47,390 nucleotides of DNA, taken from NCBI GenBank assembly GCA_018268075.1, contig JAFDXH010000304.1:1-47390 (forward strand), given 5' to 3'. Positions within the stretch are counted from its first letter, which is position 1, and the number at the start of each line of letters is the position of its first letter. This stretch comes from Bacteroidota bacterium. GTDB taxonomy: Bacteria; Bacteroidota; Bacteroidia; Chitinophagales; Chitinophagaceae. Below, one piece after another: positions 1 through 6,945 of the stretch. The position numbers and the translations under genes were made by a program. Below the pieces are notes generated by a model, which was given only the letters and a program-made list of their open reading frames with translations, was not told the DNA's origin and did no database searches.

Positions 1-60
1 AGGCTTAATCTGGCTGCGCCGAAGTATGAAGAAATGTATGAAAGGCTAAAGGCAGATTGA
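1..60 (+). CDS. C-terminal end of an unidentified protein (5' end outside window)
   Basis: Frame 1 is open from the window edge to a TGA at 58-60 and encodes only 19 residues, ending in the charged helix-like tail YEEMYERLKAD. That is too little to name a family. It lies 132 bases upstream of a copper chaperone gene on the same strand, so a metal-efflux component is a reasonable guess from context, but nothing in the residues proves it. Confidence 0.5.
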   Translation, partial: RLNLAAPKYEEMYERLKAD

Positions 61-84
61 ATGCTAATAGTCACAAGGCATGCA

Positions 85-102
85 ATTTACTAATCAGTAA
101 AT
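85..102. promoter_or_regulatory. Perfect dyad upstream of the copper genes
   Basis: ATTTACT (85-91) and AGTAAAT (96-102) form a perfect 7-base inverted repeat around a 4-base centre. It lies in the gap between the end of the partial gene and the copper chaperone gene. There is no GC stem and no T-run, so it resembles an operator more than a terminator. The bound regulator is unknown. Confidence 0.35.
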
Positions 103-155
103 CTCACAAATCAAACCCAAAATTCTGTAACAACTGGAGATTAAATAATCCGGAA

Positions 156-171
156 ATTTGTAGTAACAAAT
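156..171. promoter_or_regulatory. Second perfect dyad, close to the chaperone start
   Basis: ATTTGT (156-161) and ACAAAT (166-171) are perfect 6-base arms with a 4-base spacer, 21 bases before the ATG at 193. The spacer length equals that of the dyad at 85-102, although the arms differ. It could be an operator overlapping the promoter or leader; an AT-rich region can also produce this by chance. Confidence 0.3.
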
Positions 172-192
172 AACAATAAACATTTAAAAAAA

Positions 193-414
193 ATGGAAAA
201 TAAAACACTTGAATTTAAAACCAATCTTAATTGCGGCGGATGCGTATCAAAAGTACAATCCGATTTAGATAAAGCCACAGGCATTGCCGAATGGAATGTA
301 GATATCGCTACTAACAACAAGGTACTTACTGTAAAATCAAAAGGCATCACCCAAGAAGAGATAGTTGCCATTATCAAAAGCAAAGGCTTCCAGGCCAATC
401 CTTTAAATGATTAA
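193..414 (+). CDS. Heavy-metal-associated (HMA) domain copper chaperone-like protein
   Basis: A 73-residue protein made of a single HMA ferredoxin-like domain. The metal-binding loop is NCGGCVSKV (CxxC near residues 14-17), followed by the usual beta-alpha-beta pattern with GIAEWNVDIATNNKVLTV and a closing GFQANPL. Such proteins bind Cu(I) through the two cysteines and pass it to P-type ATPases or other acceptors in the cytoplasm. Length is normal for a stand-alone CopZ-like protein. It starts at an ATG after an A-rich leader and is followed 36 bases later by the DUF3347 gene and then a multicopper oxidase, so the three probably form a copper-stress operon. Metal specificity is inferred from the neighbours. 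Confidence 0.9.
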   Translation: MENKTLEFKTNLNCGGCVSKVQSDLDKATGIAEWNVDIATNNKVLTVKSKGITQEEIVAIIKSKGFQANPLND

Positions 415-450
415 ATCTGTCTAAATATTTAACCAAAAAAAATAAAACAA

Positions 451-897
451 ATGAAGCAGATCATTTTATCAATCACCATCTTGCTGTTTGGATATGCAGC
501 ATTTGCTCAAAACACAAATGATATTTTAAAAAAATATATCAGTATAAAAAATGCATTAGTAAACAGTGATAGCAAAACAGCAGAAACAGCAATTACCAAT
601 TTTTACGAAGGAATAAAAAAAGAAGGAAATTTTACGCAAAAAAATGACCTGCTAAAGGCAACTGAAAAATTAAGTAAAGCAGGTAATAATCTGGAAAAAC
701 AAAGAGCTGCATTTAATGATGTATCTGCTACCATGTGGAATTTTATAAAAGATGCAGAAAAGATTAATCAACCAGTATATTACCAATATTGCCCAATGAA
801 GAAGGCCAATTGGCTGAGTTTTGAAGAAGAAATAAAGAACCCATATTATGGCGCTTCTATGCTCAATTGCGGAAAGGTAACAGATAAAAAATCATAG
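451..897 (+). CDS. Secreted DUF3347-type protein
   Basis: A 148-residue protein with a clear signal peptide (MKQIILSITILLFGYAAFAQ). The mature part is helical and lysine-rich. It ends in YYQYCPMKKANWLSFEEEI and NPYYGASMLNCGKV, the conserved C-terminal pattern of DUF3347 domains: a YCPM motif with a second cysteine near MLNCG. These domains often sit in Bacteroidota copper- or silver-efflux proteins, where the Cys and Met residues are thought to bind metal. Here the domain is free-standing and probably periplasmic. It lies between the HMA chaperone and the multicopper oxidase on the same strand, with gaps of 36 and 74 bases, which supports a role as periplasmic copper binder. The exact function is not established. 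Confidence 0.85.
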   Translation: MKQIILSITILLFGYAAFAQNTNDILKKYISIKNALVNSDSKTAETAITNFYEGIKKEGNFTQKNDLLKATEKLSKAGNNLEKQRAAFNDVSATMWNFIKDAEKINQPVYYQYCPMKKANWLSFEEEIKNPYYGASMLNCGKVTDKKS

Positions 898-971
898 AAC
901 AACGGCACTAATTATTATTGAGTTCATATTCTTTAATCTTCGAAAGTTGTTCATTTAGGACGATCAACTGT

Positions 972-3287
972 ATGCATTCAAAAAAAATTCTGATATTTTT
1001 CCTACTATATTTTTTTTCAAAACAAATTATAGCCCAAACGCCCAAAATCATTTCAGGAAATGTAGTGCATTATGATTTGTATGTAAAGGACACTCTTGTA
1101 AACAATGCCGGCAAAGCCAAAAGAGCCATTGCAGTAAACGGGCAAATACCCATGCCCACACTTGAATTTACTCAGGGCGACACGGCCGAGATTGTGGTGC
1201 ATAACCTTTTAAAAGAAAACACATCACTTCACTGGCATGGTGTATTTCTGCCAAATAAAGAAGATGGCGTACCTTTTTTAACCCAAATGCCTATATCGCC
1301 AGGCACAACCTACACATACCGTTTTCCGATAATTCAAAATGGAACGCACTGGTATCATTCGCACTCAGGTTTGCAGGAGCAGATTGGTATGTATGGAAGT
1401 TTTATCATACACAAAAAGAGTGATGATACAACTTTCAGAAATGGAATTGACGACCTGCCTGAAGTGCCCATTATCTTGAGTGAATGGACGAATCTAAAGC
1501 CTGAAAATATACAACGCATGTTGCACAGCGGAACTGATTGGTTTGCTATAAAAAAGGGCGCTACTCAGAGTTATGCAGAAGCTATAAGAAAGGGTTACTT
1601 CAAAACCAAACTCACCAATGAATGGAAACGCATGGAAGCCATGGACGTAAGCGATGTGGAGTACGACAAGGTGTTGATGAATGGCAATCATATTACCGAT
1701 TTAAAAAGCATTGACGGGAAACTGTTGAAAGCAGGAGATAAAGTTCGTTTGCGAATATCCAACGGCGGTTCATCTTCCTATTTTTGGCTTCGCTATGCAG
1801 GCGGCAAAATGAAGGTAGTGGCAAGCGATGGCAGCGATGTAGAACCAGTGGATGTGGACAGGCTCATCATTGCCGTATCGGAAACTTATGACGTAGTAAT
1901 TACCATTCCCGAAGATGGAAAAGCTTATGAATTGATGGCTACCACCGAAGACCGCACACAATCAACCAGCTATTTTATTGGCAATGGCGCAAAACAATAT
2001 GTGGGTGAAATGCCCCATCTGAAATATTTTGAGGGAATGAAGATGATGAATGATATGATGAAGATGAATGGCGATCTGGACGATATAGGAATGAGTATGA
2101 GTCTGAATCAAATGGATATGAATGCTGTAATGTACCCAGAAATAACTGGTGGTGAAAAAGAAAAAGTTTTGGACATGGCGCAGGAAATATATCATGGTAA
2201 AATGGAACATAGTAAGATGAACGGAGGTAAGATGGATCATCACCAAATGAAACAAGACATGGCCGGAAGTGAAGCCATTATTACACTCAATTACGCCATG
2301 CTCAAATCGCCACACAATACTACACTTCCGGCAGATGCACCAGTTAAGGAACTGAAATTTACCCTAACGGGAAATATGAACCGCTACGTTTGGAGCATGG
2401 ATCATAAAGTGCTTGCAGAGAGCGACAAGATACCGGTAAAAAAAGGTGAAATATTGCGGATTGTTCTGCATAATAATTCCATGATGCGCCATCCGATACA
2501 CCTGCATGGTTTTGATTTCAGAATACTCAACCACCACGGAGAACATTCGCCCCTGAAAAATGTTATTGACGTGATGCCGATGGAAACCGATACCATAGAA
2601 TTTTTGGCAAACACAGAAGGCGACTGGTTTTTTCATTGTCACATCTTGTATCACATGATGGCAGGCATGAACAAAGTATTTGCCGTAGGGGACTATCAAA
2701 ATCCATATTTGCCTGATAAAAAAATGGCGTATAAAATGCTGCAGCGTGAGAGCAATATGATTCATTTGATGGCGCAAAATGACTTTGCTACCAATGGTAA
2801 CGATGGCGCTGCTATGCTGATGAATGCTCGTTACAGCTTGGGTACAGAATGGCGATTGGGTTATAATGATATGCACGGCTATGAAGTAGAAACACATTTA
2901 GGCCGTTACATTGGAAAAATGCAGTGGTTGATGCCTTTTGTTGGTTTCGATTGGCGTTATCGGAGGATGGGAATAGACGAACAAGCAAAAAATATTTTTG
3001 GGCAAAAGAATGAAAAAGATAATAGAGCCGCTATTAGCCTTGGTGTAATGTACACCTTACCTATGTTGATTAATTTTCAAGCTGAAGTTTACCACGATGG
3101 AATTGTTCGCCTTTCTTTGATGCGTGAAGACATCCCAGTATCGAAAAGATTAAGAGCAGATTTTATGGTAAATACTGATAAGGAATATATGGTGGGCATG
3201 CGCTATATCTTAACCCGCAACATAGGTATTCGCGCGCATTACGACAGCGACATGGGGTTTGGTGCGGGATTTTCTATCAATTACTAA
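972..3287 (+). CDS. Copper-resistance multicopper oxidase (CopA-like) with C-terminal CopB-like region
   Basis: The start is placed at the ATG at 972, giving 771 residues, because this gives a signal peptide (MHSKKILIFFLLYFFSKQIIAQ). The frame is open back to a TTG at 918, but that extension would bury the signal. The copper sites of a three-cupredoxin laccase-type oxidase are all present: LHWHGVF, HWYHSHSG, HPIHLHGFDF and HCHILYHMMAGM. A Met/His-rich linker (about 2030-2260; e.g. MNDMMKMNG, HHQMKQDM) probably binds Cu(I). After the last copper motif about 195 extra residues follow, with EVETHLGRYIGKMQWL and VGFDWRYRR, resembling the CopB outer-membrane copper protein. Likely role: oxidising and sequestering periplasmic copper. 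Last gene of the copper operon. Confidence 0.92.
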   Translation: MHSKKILIFFLLYFFSKQIIAQTPKIISGNVVHYDLYVKDTLVNNAGKAKRAIAVNGQIPMPTLEFTQGDTAEIVVHNLLKENTSLHWHGVFLPNKEDGVPFLTQMPISPGTTYTYRFPIIQNGTHWYHSHSGLQEQIGMYGSFIIHKKSDDTTFRNGIDDLPEVPIILSEWTNLKPENIQRMLHSGTDWFAIKKGATQSYAEAIRKGYFKTKLTNEWKRMEAMDVSDVEYDKVLMNGNHITDLKSIDGKLLKAGDKVRLRISNGGSSSYFWLRYAGGKMKVVASDGSDVEPVDVDRLIIAVSETYDVVITIPEDGKAYELMATTEDRTQSTSYFIGNGAKQYVGEMPHLKYFEGMKMMNDMMKMNGDLDDIGMSMSLNQMDMNAVMYPEITGGEKEKVLDMAQEIYHGKMEHSKMNGGKMDHHQMKQDMAGSEAIITLNYAMLKSPHNTTLPADAPVKELKFTLTGNMNRYVWSMDHKVLAESDKIPVKKGEILRIVLHNNSMMRHPIHLHGFDFRILNHHGEHSPLKNVIDVMPMETDTIEFLANTEGDWFFHCHILYHMMAGMNKVFAVGDYQNPYLPDKKMAYKMLQRESNMIHLMAQNDFATNGNDGAAMLMNARYSLGTEWRLGYNDMHGYEVETHLGRYIGKMQWLMPFVGFDWRYRRMGIDEQAKNIFGQKNEKDNRAAISLGVMYTLPMLINFQAEVYHDGIVRLSLMREDIPVSKRLRADFMVNTDKEYMVGMRYILTRNIGIRAHYDSDMGFGAGFSINY

Positions 3288-3412
3288 GTCAGTAAAGTAT
3301 TCAAAAAAAATAGTACACTTTAAGTTACTCTCTATTCAATGAAATTTTAGGATACTCTTTATTTTCAAAAACTAAACATTGATTTATTCTTTGTCTGCAT
3401 ATACAACCATAA

Positions 3413-3442
3413 AAAAATACCGATAATAAAACCGGTATTTTT
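3413..3442. terminator. Bidirectional terminator between convergent genes
   Basis: AAAAATACCG (3413-3422) and CGGTATTTTT (3433-3442) are perfect 10-base arms around a 10-base loop, with A-runs before and T-runs after, so it can stop transcription from either side. It sits in the 290-base gap between the + strand oxidase and the - strand VOC gene, where such an element is expected. The rest of that gap is AT-rich with nothing recognisable. Confidence 0.75.
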
Positions 3443-3577
3443 ATTTGGGATTTCGATTTGAAAAAAATGAGTCCCTTCTTAAAATAAATACCATCTTAAA
3501 TATTGACATTTATTATTAGAAAATCAAAAGTGTTTTTCATAGAAAATTATAGGGCACTCCCATTTTTCAGGGAAATA

Positions 3578-4096
3578 TTATTGATCAAGTTCATTTAAAA
3601 GGCCATCCAGATCAAGCGCGCGAGTGTACATTTCCAAAGTTCCATCAGCATGGTGTGGCCATTGCTCTCTTGGGCGATCCCAGTACAGCTCTACCCCATT
3701 TCCATCGGGGTCATTCAGGTATAATGCTTCAGATACTCCATGATCGGCCGCTCCTGTAAATGGATAATTTGCATGGCGAAGGCGGTCATAAATAATTGCA
3801 AGATCTTTTCTTGTTGGGAAAAGTATTGCGGTATGATATAGGCCTACGCCATATTCAGGCGCCGGAGGTGCATCCTTACTATTCCAGGTATTTAAGCCAA
3901 TATGGTGATGATACCCACCAGCAGATAAGAAAGCAGCCTGATTGCCGTATCTGGTAGTTAATTCAAAACCCAACAAGTACTGATAAAATCCAAGAGCCTT
4001 CTCCAGATTGGACACTTTCAGGTGTACATGCCCAATACGTGTTTGATCAGGGATTTTGTAAGTATCCTTTGTTATAGATGTTGATGCCATTTCCAT
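3578..4096 (-). CDS. VOC (glyoxalase/extradiol dioxygenase) family protein
   Basis: A 172-residue protein with two VOC half-modules. The first begins at IGHVHLKVSNLEKALGFYQ and the second at GLYHTAILFPTRKDLAIIYD, ending in NGVELYWDRPREQWP. The His of GHVH, the His of LYHTAI and the Glu of GVELYW are the expected metal ligands. It resembles the N-terminal part of CatE-type catechol-2,3-dioxygenase but is shorter than that two-unit enzyme (about 285 residues). The substrate is unknown; catechol or quinone detoxification is plausible. It is the last gene of a four-gene - strand run behind a Crp/Fnr regulator; DoxX and NAD(P)-binding neighbours also point to redox or electrophile stress. Confidence 0.85.
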   Translation of the reverse strand: MEMASTSITKDTYKIPDQTRIGHVHLKVSNLEKALGFYQYLLGFELTTRYGNQAAFLSAGGYHHHIGLNTWNSKDAPPAPEYGVGLYHTAILFPTRKDLAIIYDRLRHANYPFTGAADHGVSEALYLNDPDGNGVELYWDRPREQWPHHADGTLEMYTRALDLDGLLNELDQ

Positions 4097-4160
4097 AATT
4101 TTCTTTTAAATAATTACTATAAAGCACTTCATGTTTTTGTGAACTAAAAGCCCAAATAAA

Positions 4161-4814
4161 TCAATAACCAACAGTAAACCGTTGTTGAATATGTTTTGGG
4201 TTTTCTACTTCATCTATTATTGCCACTGCCAAATCTGCTACCGAAATTGAACTTTTTTTATTTTCATCAAACACAGGGTTTTCCAAATCTGTCCTGTAAC
4301 TTCCGGTTCTTCCTTCAGTTGAATCTCCCTTCAATTCTATTGCCGGACTTAAAAATGTCCATTCCAATTCATGTTCCGTTTTAAGAATATTAAGGTAATC
4401 ACGAGCACTCAAGGCCCCAGGCTTCCAGGCTTCAGGAAATTCGGGCGTATCTACCAGTTGAATATCAGGTGTAATAAAAAGGCTACCAGCCCCGCCAACT
4501 ATCAGAAATCTTTGGATACCTGATAATTTCACGGCCTCTTGTATAGACTGAGCACCCTTCAAATAATCTTCATAAATATTGGGATTAGCCCATCCGGCAT
4601 TGTAAGCACTTATTACCACATCATGCCCTTTCAGCAGATTAGCAAGCTCTTCTTTTGCAAAAACATCTCCTCTTATTTTGGTCAGATGTTGATTTTCTTC
4701 TTGTACCTTCTCCGGATGCCGTGATATGGCCGTTACCTGATGCCCCCGAACTAATGCTTCCTTTAAAACTGCCTTACCTACAAATCCTGAAGCACCGATT
4801 AATGCTATTTTCAT
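4161..4814 (-). CDS. NAD(P)-binding atypical short-chain dehydrogenase (YwnB/NmrA-like)
   Basis: A 217-residue single-domain protein beginning MKIALIGASGFVGKAVLKEA, which carries the GxxGxxG dinucleotide-binding loop of atypical SDR proteins (NAD(P)H-binding, NmrA/YwnB-like). An acidic DV (KIRGDV) follows the second strand, and the central region has the FLIVGGAGSLF strand-turn usual in this family. The classical YxxxK catalytic pair is not obvious, as is common for these proteins, which may act as redox sensors, reductases or epimerases. The ATG is at 4814, with gaps of 73 bases from DoxX upstream and 64 bases to the VOC gene downstream. Cytoplasmic; precise substrate unknown. Confidence 0.85.
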   Translation of the reverse strand: MKIALIGASGFVGKAVLKEALVRGHQVTAISRHPEKVQEENQHLTKIRGDVFAKEELANLLKGHDVVISAYNAGWANPNIYEDYLKGAQSIQEAVKLSGIQRFLIVGGAGSLFITPDIQLVDTPEFPEAWKPGALSARDYLNILKTEHELEWTFLSPAIELKGDSTEGRTGSYRTDLENPVFDENKKSSISVADLAVAIIDEVENPKHIQQRFTVGY

Positions 4815-4887
4815 AAATACTTTTTTTGATTTTCAAATAATTATTCTCCGGTTCATTTGGCGAAAAGGCCTCCATTTTTTAATTCAA

Positions 4888-5355
4888 TTATGCAAGTTTT
4901 GGCTGAATATTTCTTCCGGATAATTTCGCATCAATGCTGCCTTTACCTCCGCCTGCAATAAGAGAAATAATACCCAAACCGAATAAAAGGATGAAATATT
5001 CAATTCCTTCAGGTTGGCCTGCCGCCATTCCCCAATTCATAAAAAATCCGTTGCTTCCATGTGCAAATAAAACCACTCCAATAAAATTTGCCAATATTCC
5101 TAATGCCGCTATCCTTGTCATAAATCCAAAAAGAAGAAAGAGCGAACAGAAAAATTCTATTACAATTACCATGAAGGCTATAATCCAAGGAAGATTAGCA
5201 CCTGTAGTAAAATATTGCATCGTTCCTTCAAATCCATTGCCGCCAAACCAGCCTAATAATTTTTGAGCACCATGTGGAAATATAACAACAGCAATAGCAA
5301 TTCGCGCAAATAGAGCTGTCCAATTGTTTTCATTTGTTTGAATAATTTTGTTCAT
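4888..5355 (-). CDS. DoxX family inner-membrane protein
   Basis: A 155-residue membrane protein with about four hydrophobic segments, starting at IAIAVVIFPHGAQKLLGWFGG, the typical DoxX first helix with the FPHGAQKLLGWFGG signature, followed by FMVIVIEFFCSLFLLFGF and ILANFIGVVLFAHG. Family members are small quinone-related or redox-linked membrane proteins; several associate with thiosulfate:quinone oxidoreductase or with oxidative-stress complexes. It is the second gene after the regulator, between an unknown Rossmann-like protein and an NAD(P)-binding protein. Length and segment number match the family. Its biochemical role here cannot be read from the sequence. Confidence 0.9.
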   Translation of the reverse strand: MNKIIQTNENNWTALFARIAIAVVIFPHGAQKLLGWFGGNGFEGTMQYFTTGANLPWIIAFMVIVIEFFCSLFLLFGFMTRIAALGILANFIGVVLFAHGSNGFFMNWGMAAGQPEGIEYFILLFGLGIISLIAGGGKGSIDAKLSGRNIQPKLA

Positions 5356-5400
5356 TTTTTTTTGTTTAATGGTTTTAATTTTAATTTATGTATAAATGTA

Positions 5401-5910
5401 TTATGCCTCTATTTCTGATATCAGGGATCTGAATCCTATTGCATTTAAAATATTTTCGATAATACTTGTTGCTTCTTTATTACCTGCAATATGAAATTCC
5501 TTAGTTTCGGAATCCAAAATAAGCTGCACCCCTATTGTATTTGAAAGCCTATGCTGTAGTTGGCCTACGGCTTCTATCATACTTGGCGACTGCTCTTCTT
5601 CTCTAATCAAGTACACTACTATTTTTTGATTGGCTACCGCTTTAATCTTTTCAATTAATCCGTCATTTACTGAAAGAATATCATTTAGTACAATAATATC
5701 TGCTTCCCAACATCCTTCTTTTGCACACTCAAGTACTTCTACATCAGCATTGGGAGTTTGTTCGAATAACCGCTTTGACAGGGTTTCTATATGATTGCTG
5801 TCATTTGCTACTAATACCAGTGGGTAATAGCTGGCAGCCAATCTTTCAATCAACATATTAGGTGCTGCAACAGGCTCGCCCACAAATGCCATCGTTTCCC
5901 TTACTTTCAT
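5401..5910 (-). CDS. Unrecognised Rossmann-like protein in the stress operon
   Basis: A 169-residue soluble protein. The N-terminal half looks like part of a Rossmann fold: ASYYPLVLVANDSNHIETLSKR gives a strand then a helix, then VEVLECAKEGCWEADIIVLND and KIVVYLIREE give further strands. A complete glycine-rich nucleotide loop is missing: the first strand would have to be MAFVGEPVAAPNML, which lacks GxGxxG. It may be a degenerate relative of the NADP-dependent F420 reductase family. It is the first gene of the - strand run, about 20 bases behind a good -7 box. Four cysteine-free catalytic candidates cannot be singled out, and I do not assign a function. Confidence 0.65.
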   Translation of the reverse strand: MKVRETMAFVGEPVAAPNMLIERLAASYYPLVLVANDSNHIETLSKRLFEQTPNADVEVLECAKEGCWEADIIVLNDILSVNDGLIEKIKAVANQKIVVYLIREEEQSPSMIEAVGQLQHRLSNTIGVQLILDSETKEFHIAGNKEATSIIENILNAIGFRSLISEIEA

Positions 5911-5930
5911 TTCCTAATAATTTTGTAATG

Positions 5931-5997
5931 CAAAACTACATAGAGGCGTAAGGGTACACCAATGACCTATGGTAATAAATACTATTGATCTATGTCA
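5931..5997 (-). promoter_or_regulatory. Promoter and inverted repeat of the DoxX/VOC operon
   Basis: On the - strand, TAGTTTTG (5938-5931) fits the Bacteroidetes -7 consensus TAnnTTTG and lies 20 bases before the ATG at 5910. A TTG about 21 bases further upstream could be the -33 element. Just upstream, TGACCTAT (5963-5970) and an imperfect mirrored copy ending in CTATGTCA (5990-5997) form a spaced inverted repeat, with TTGAT inside it. This is where an activator of the Crp/Fnr type would bind, and the crp/fnr gene ends exactly here. Confidence 0.45.
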
Positions 5998-5999
5998 CA

Positions 6000-6581
6000 T
6001 TATTTTTTGTCGGTCAACTGCGACCTCACACGGCTCAACGTTTCACGGGTAATACCCAGATAAGAAGCGATCATGTGCAGAGGCACTCTTTGAAGAATAA
6101 GTGGAAACTTTTGAATCAACTTTTGATATTTTTCTTCAGCAGTATCGCTGAATGATGCAATTAATCTTCTTTGTGTAACGATCAGGTTATTCTCTACGAG
6201 TATGCGAAAATATCTTTCAAATGCCGGAATTTTTTCTAACAAAAGCTCCCAAGAAGGCTTGCTAATAAGCAACAATTCGCAATCTTCCAAAGCCTCTATA
6301 TTGTATTGAGCGGGCTCGCCGGTGAGATAGCTTGCCATATCAGAAACCCACCAGCCTTCTAATGAAAATTGAAGGATGTGCTCGCTCCCTTTTTCGTCAA
6401 TGATGTAGGATCGCAATAATCCCTTTTCAACAAATGCAATGTGTTTACATACTTCATCCTCCCCCAGCAAAAATCTTTTCTTCTTGAGTTTTTTAGGTTG
6501 AAACTGGCTTTTACAAAAAGCAAACTCCTCTTCGGATAGTGCTATATTCTCTGTAATCTTTTGATGTAATAATTCAAACAT
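6000..6581 (-). CDS. Crp/Fnr family transcriptional regulator
   Basis: A 193-residue regulator from the ATG at 6581; a TTG two codons upstream is also possible. An N-terminal cyclic-nucleotide-type beta barrel (about 20-110) contains KGLLRSYIIDEKGSEHILQF and GWWVSDMASYLTGEPA. The dimer helix follows, and the C-terminal winged helix carries HMIASYLGITRETLSRVRSQL (about 169-189). The typical Fnr cysteine cluster is absent, so it is not an iron-sulphur oxygen sensor; it looks like the cAMP-insensitive Crp/Fnr type common in Bacteroidota. Its 3' end lies 90 bases from a four-gene redox unit on the same strand, separated by a promoter with an inverted repeat, so it probably controls that unit. The signal is unknown. 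Confidence 0.9.
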   Translation of the reverse strand: MFELLHQKITENIALSEEEFAFCKSQFQPKKLKKKRFLLGEDEVCKHIAFVEKGLLRSYIIDEKGSEHILQFSLEGWWVSDMASYLTGEPAQYNIEALEDCELLLISKPSWELLLEKIPAFERYFRILVENNLIVTQRRLIASFSDTAEEKYQKLIQKFPLILQRVPLHMIASYLGITRETLSRVRSQLTDKK

Positions 6582-6587
6582 GTGCAA

Positions 6588-6945
6588 AATGGTTACTTAT
6601 TGCTGAAATTAAACTTAAAAATAAAATTCAAAAATACAATTGAATTAATCTAATGAAATTATAATATATCCTATTATCTGTGAAAAGAGTGCACCAAAAA
6701 ATTGAAGTATAAAAATACCTTAGTTTCGTTTTAAGCTAAATAGTAATTTTTTTCCTATTCATTGGTTCTTTGTTATAAAATAGAACTAAAAAGTTACAAA
6801 ATTTTAAGCTTGATAAAAACTTAACTTAGCCCATAAATTTCATGTAGTCAACAAGTTTAATCTGAACATATTTTGTATTTGTTCAGCTTTACCAAATGGC
6901 TGCATAAGTATAGCTTCCTATTTTTTTTTTAAATCAATAATTATT
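6588..6945. other. Divergent intergenic region with a 25-base palindrome
   Basis: A 358-base gap between the Crp/Fnr gene (leaving leftward) and the fucosidase (leaving rightward); it must hold both promoters. The sequence is very AT-rich. The clearest structure is a perfect inverted repeat, CTGAACA (6862-6868) and TGTTCAG (6880-6886), around 11 bases, about 60 bases before the fucosidase start. This spacing suits an operator. No small gene or clear -33/-7 pair was seen. Confidence 0.45.

Noticed and set aside
918-971. 18-codon TTG-started extension of the multicopper oxidase
   Set aside because: It would place a signal peptide inside the chain; the ATG at 972 fits a secreted enzyme.
2364-2897. 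177-codon frame opposite the multicopper oxidase
   Set aside because: The His/Cys-rich look comes from the reverse strand of the copper motifs.
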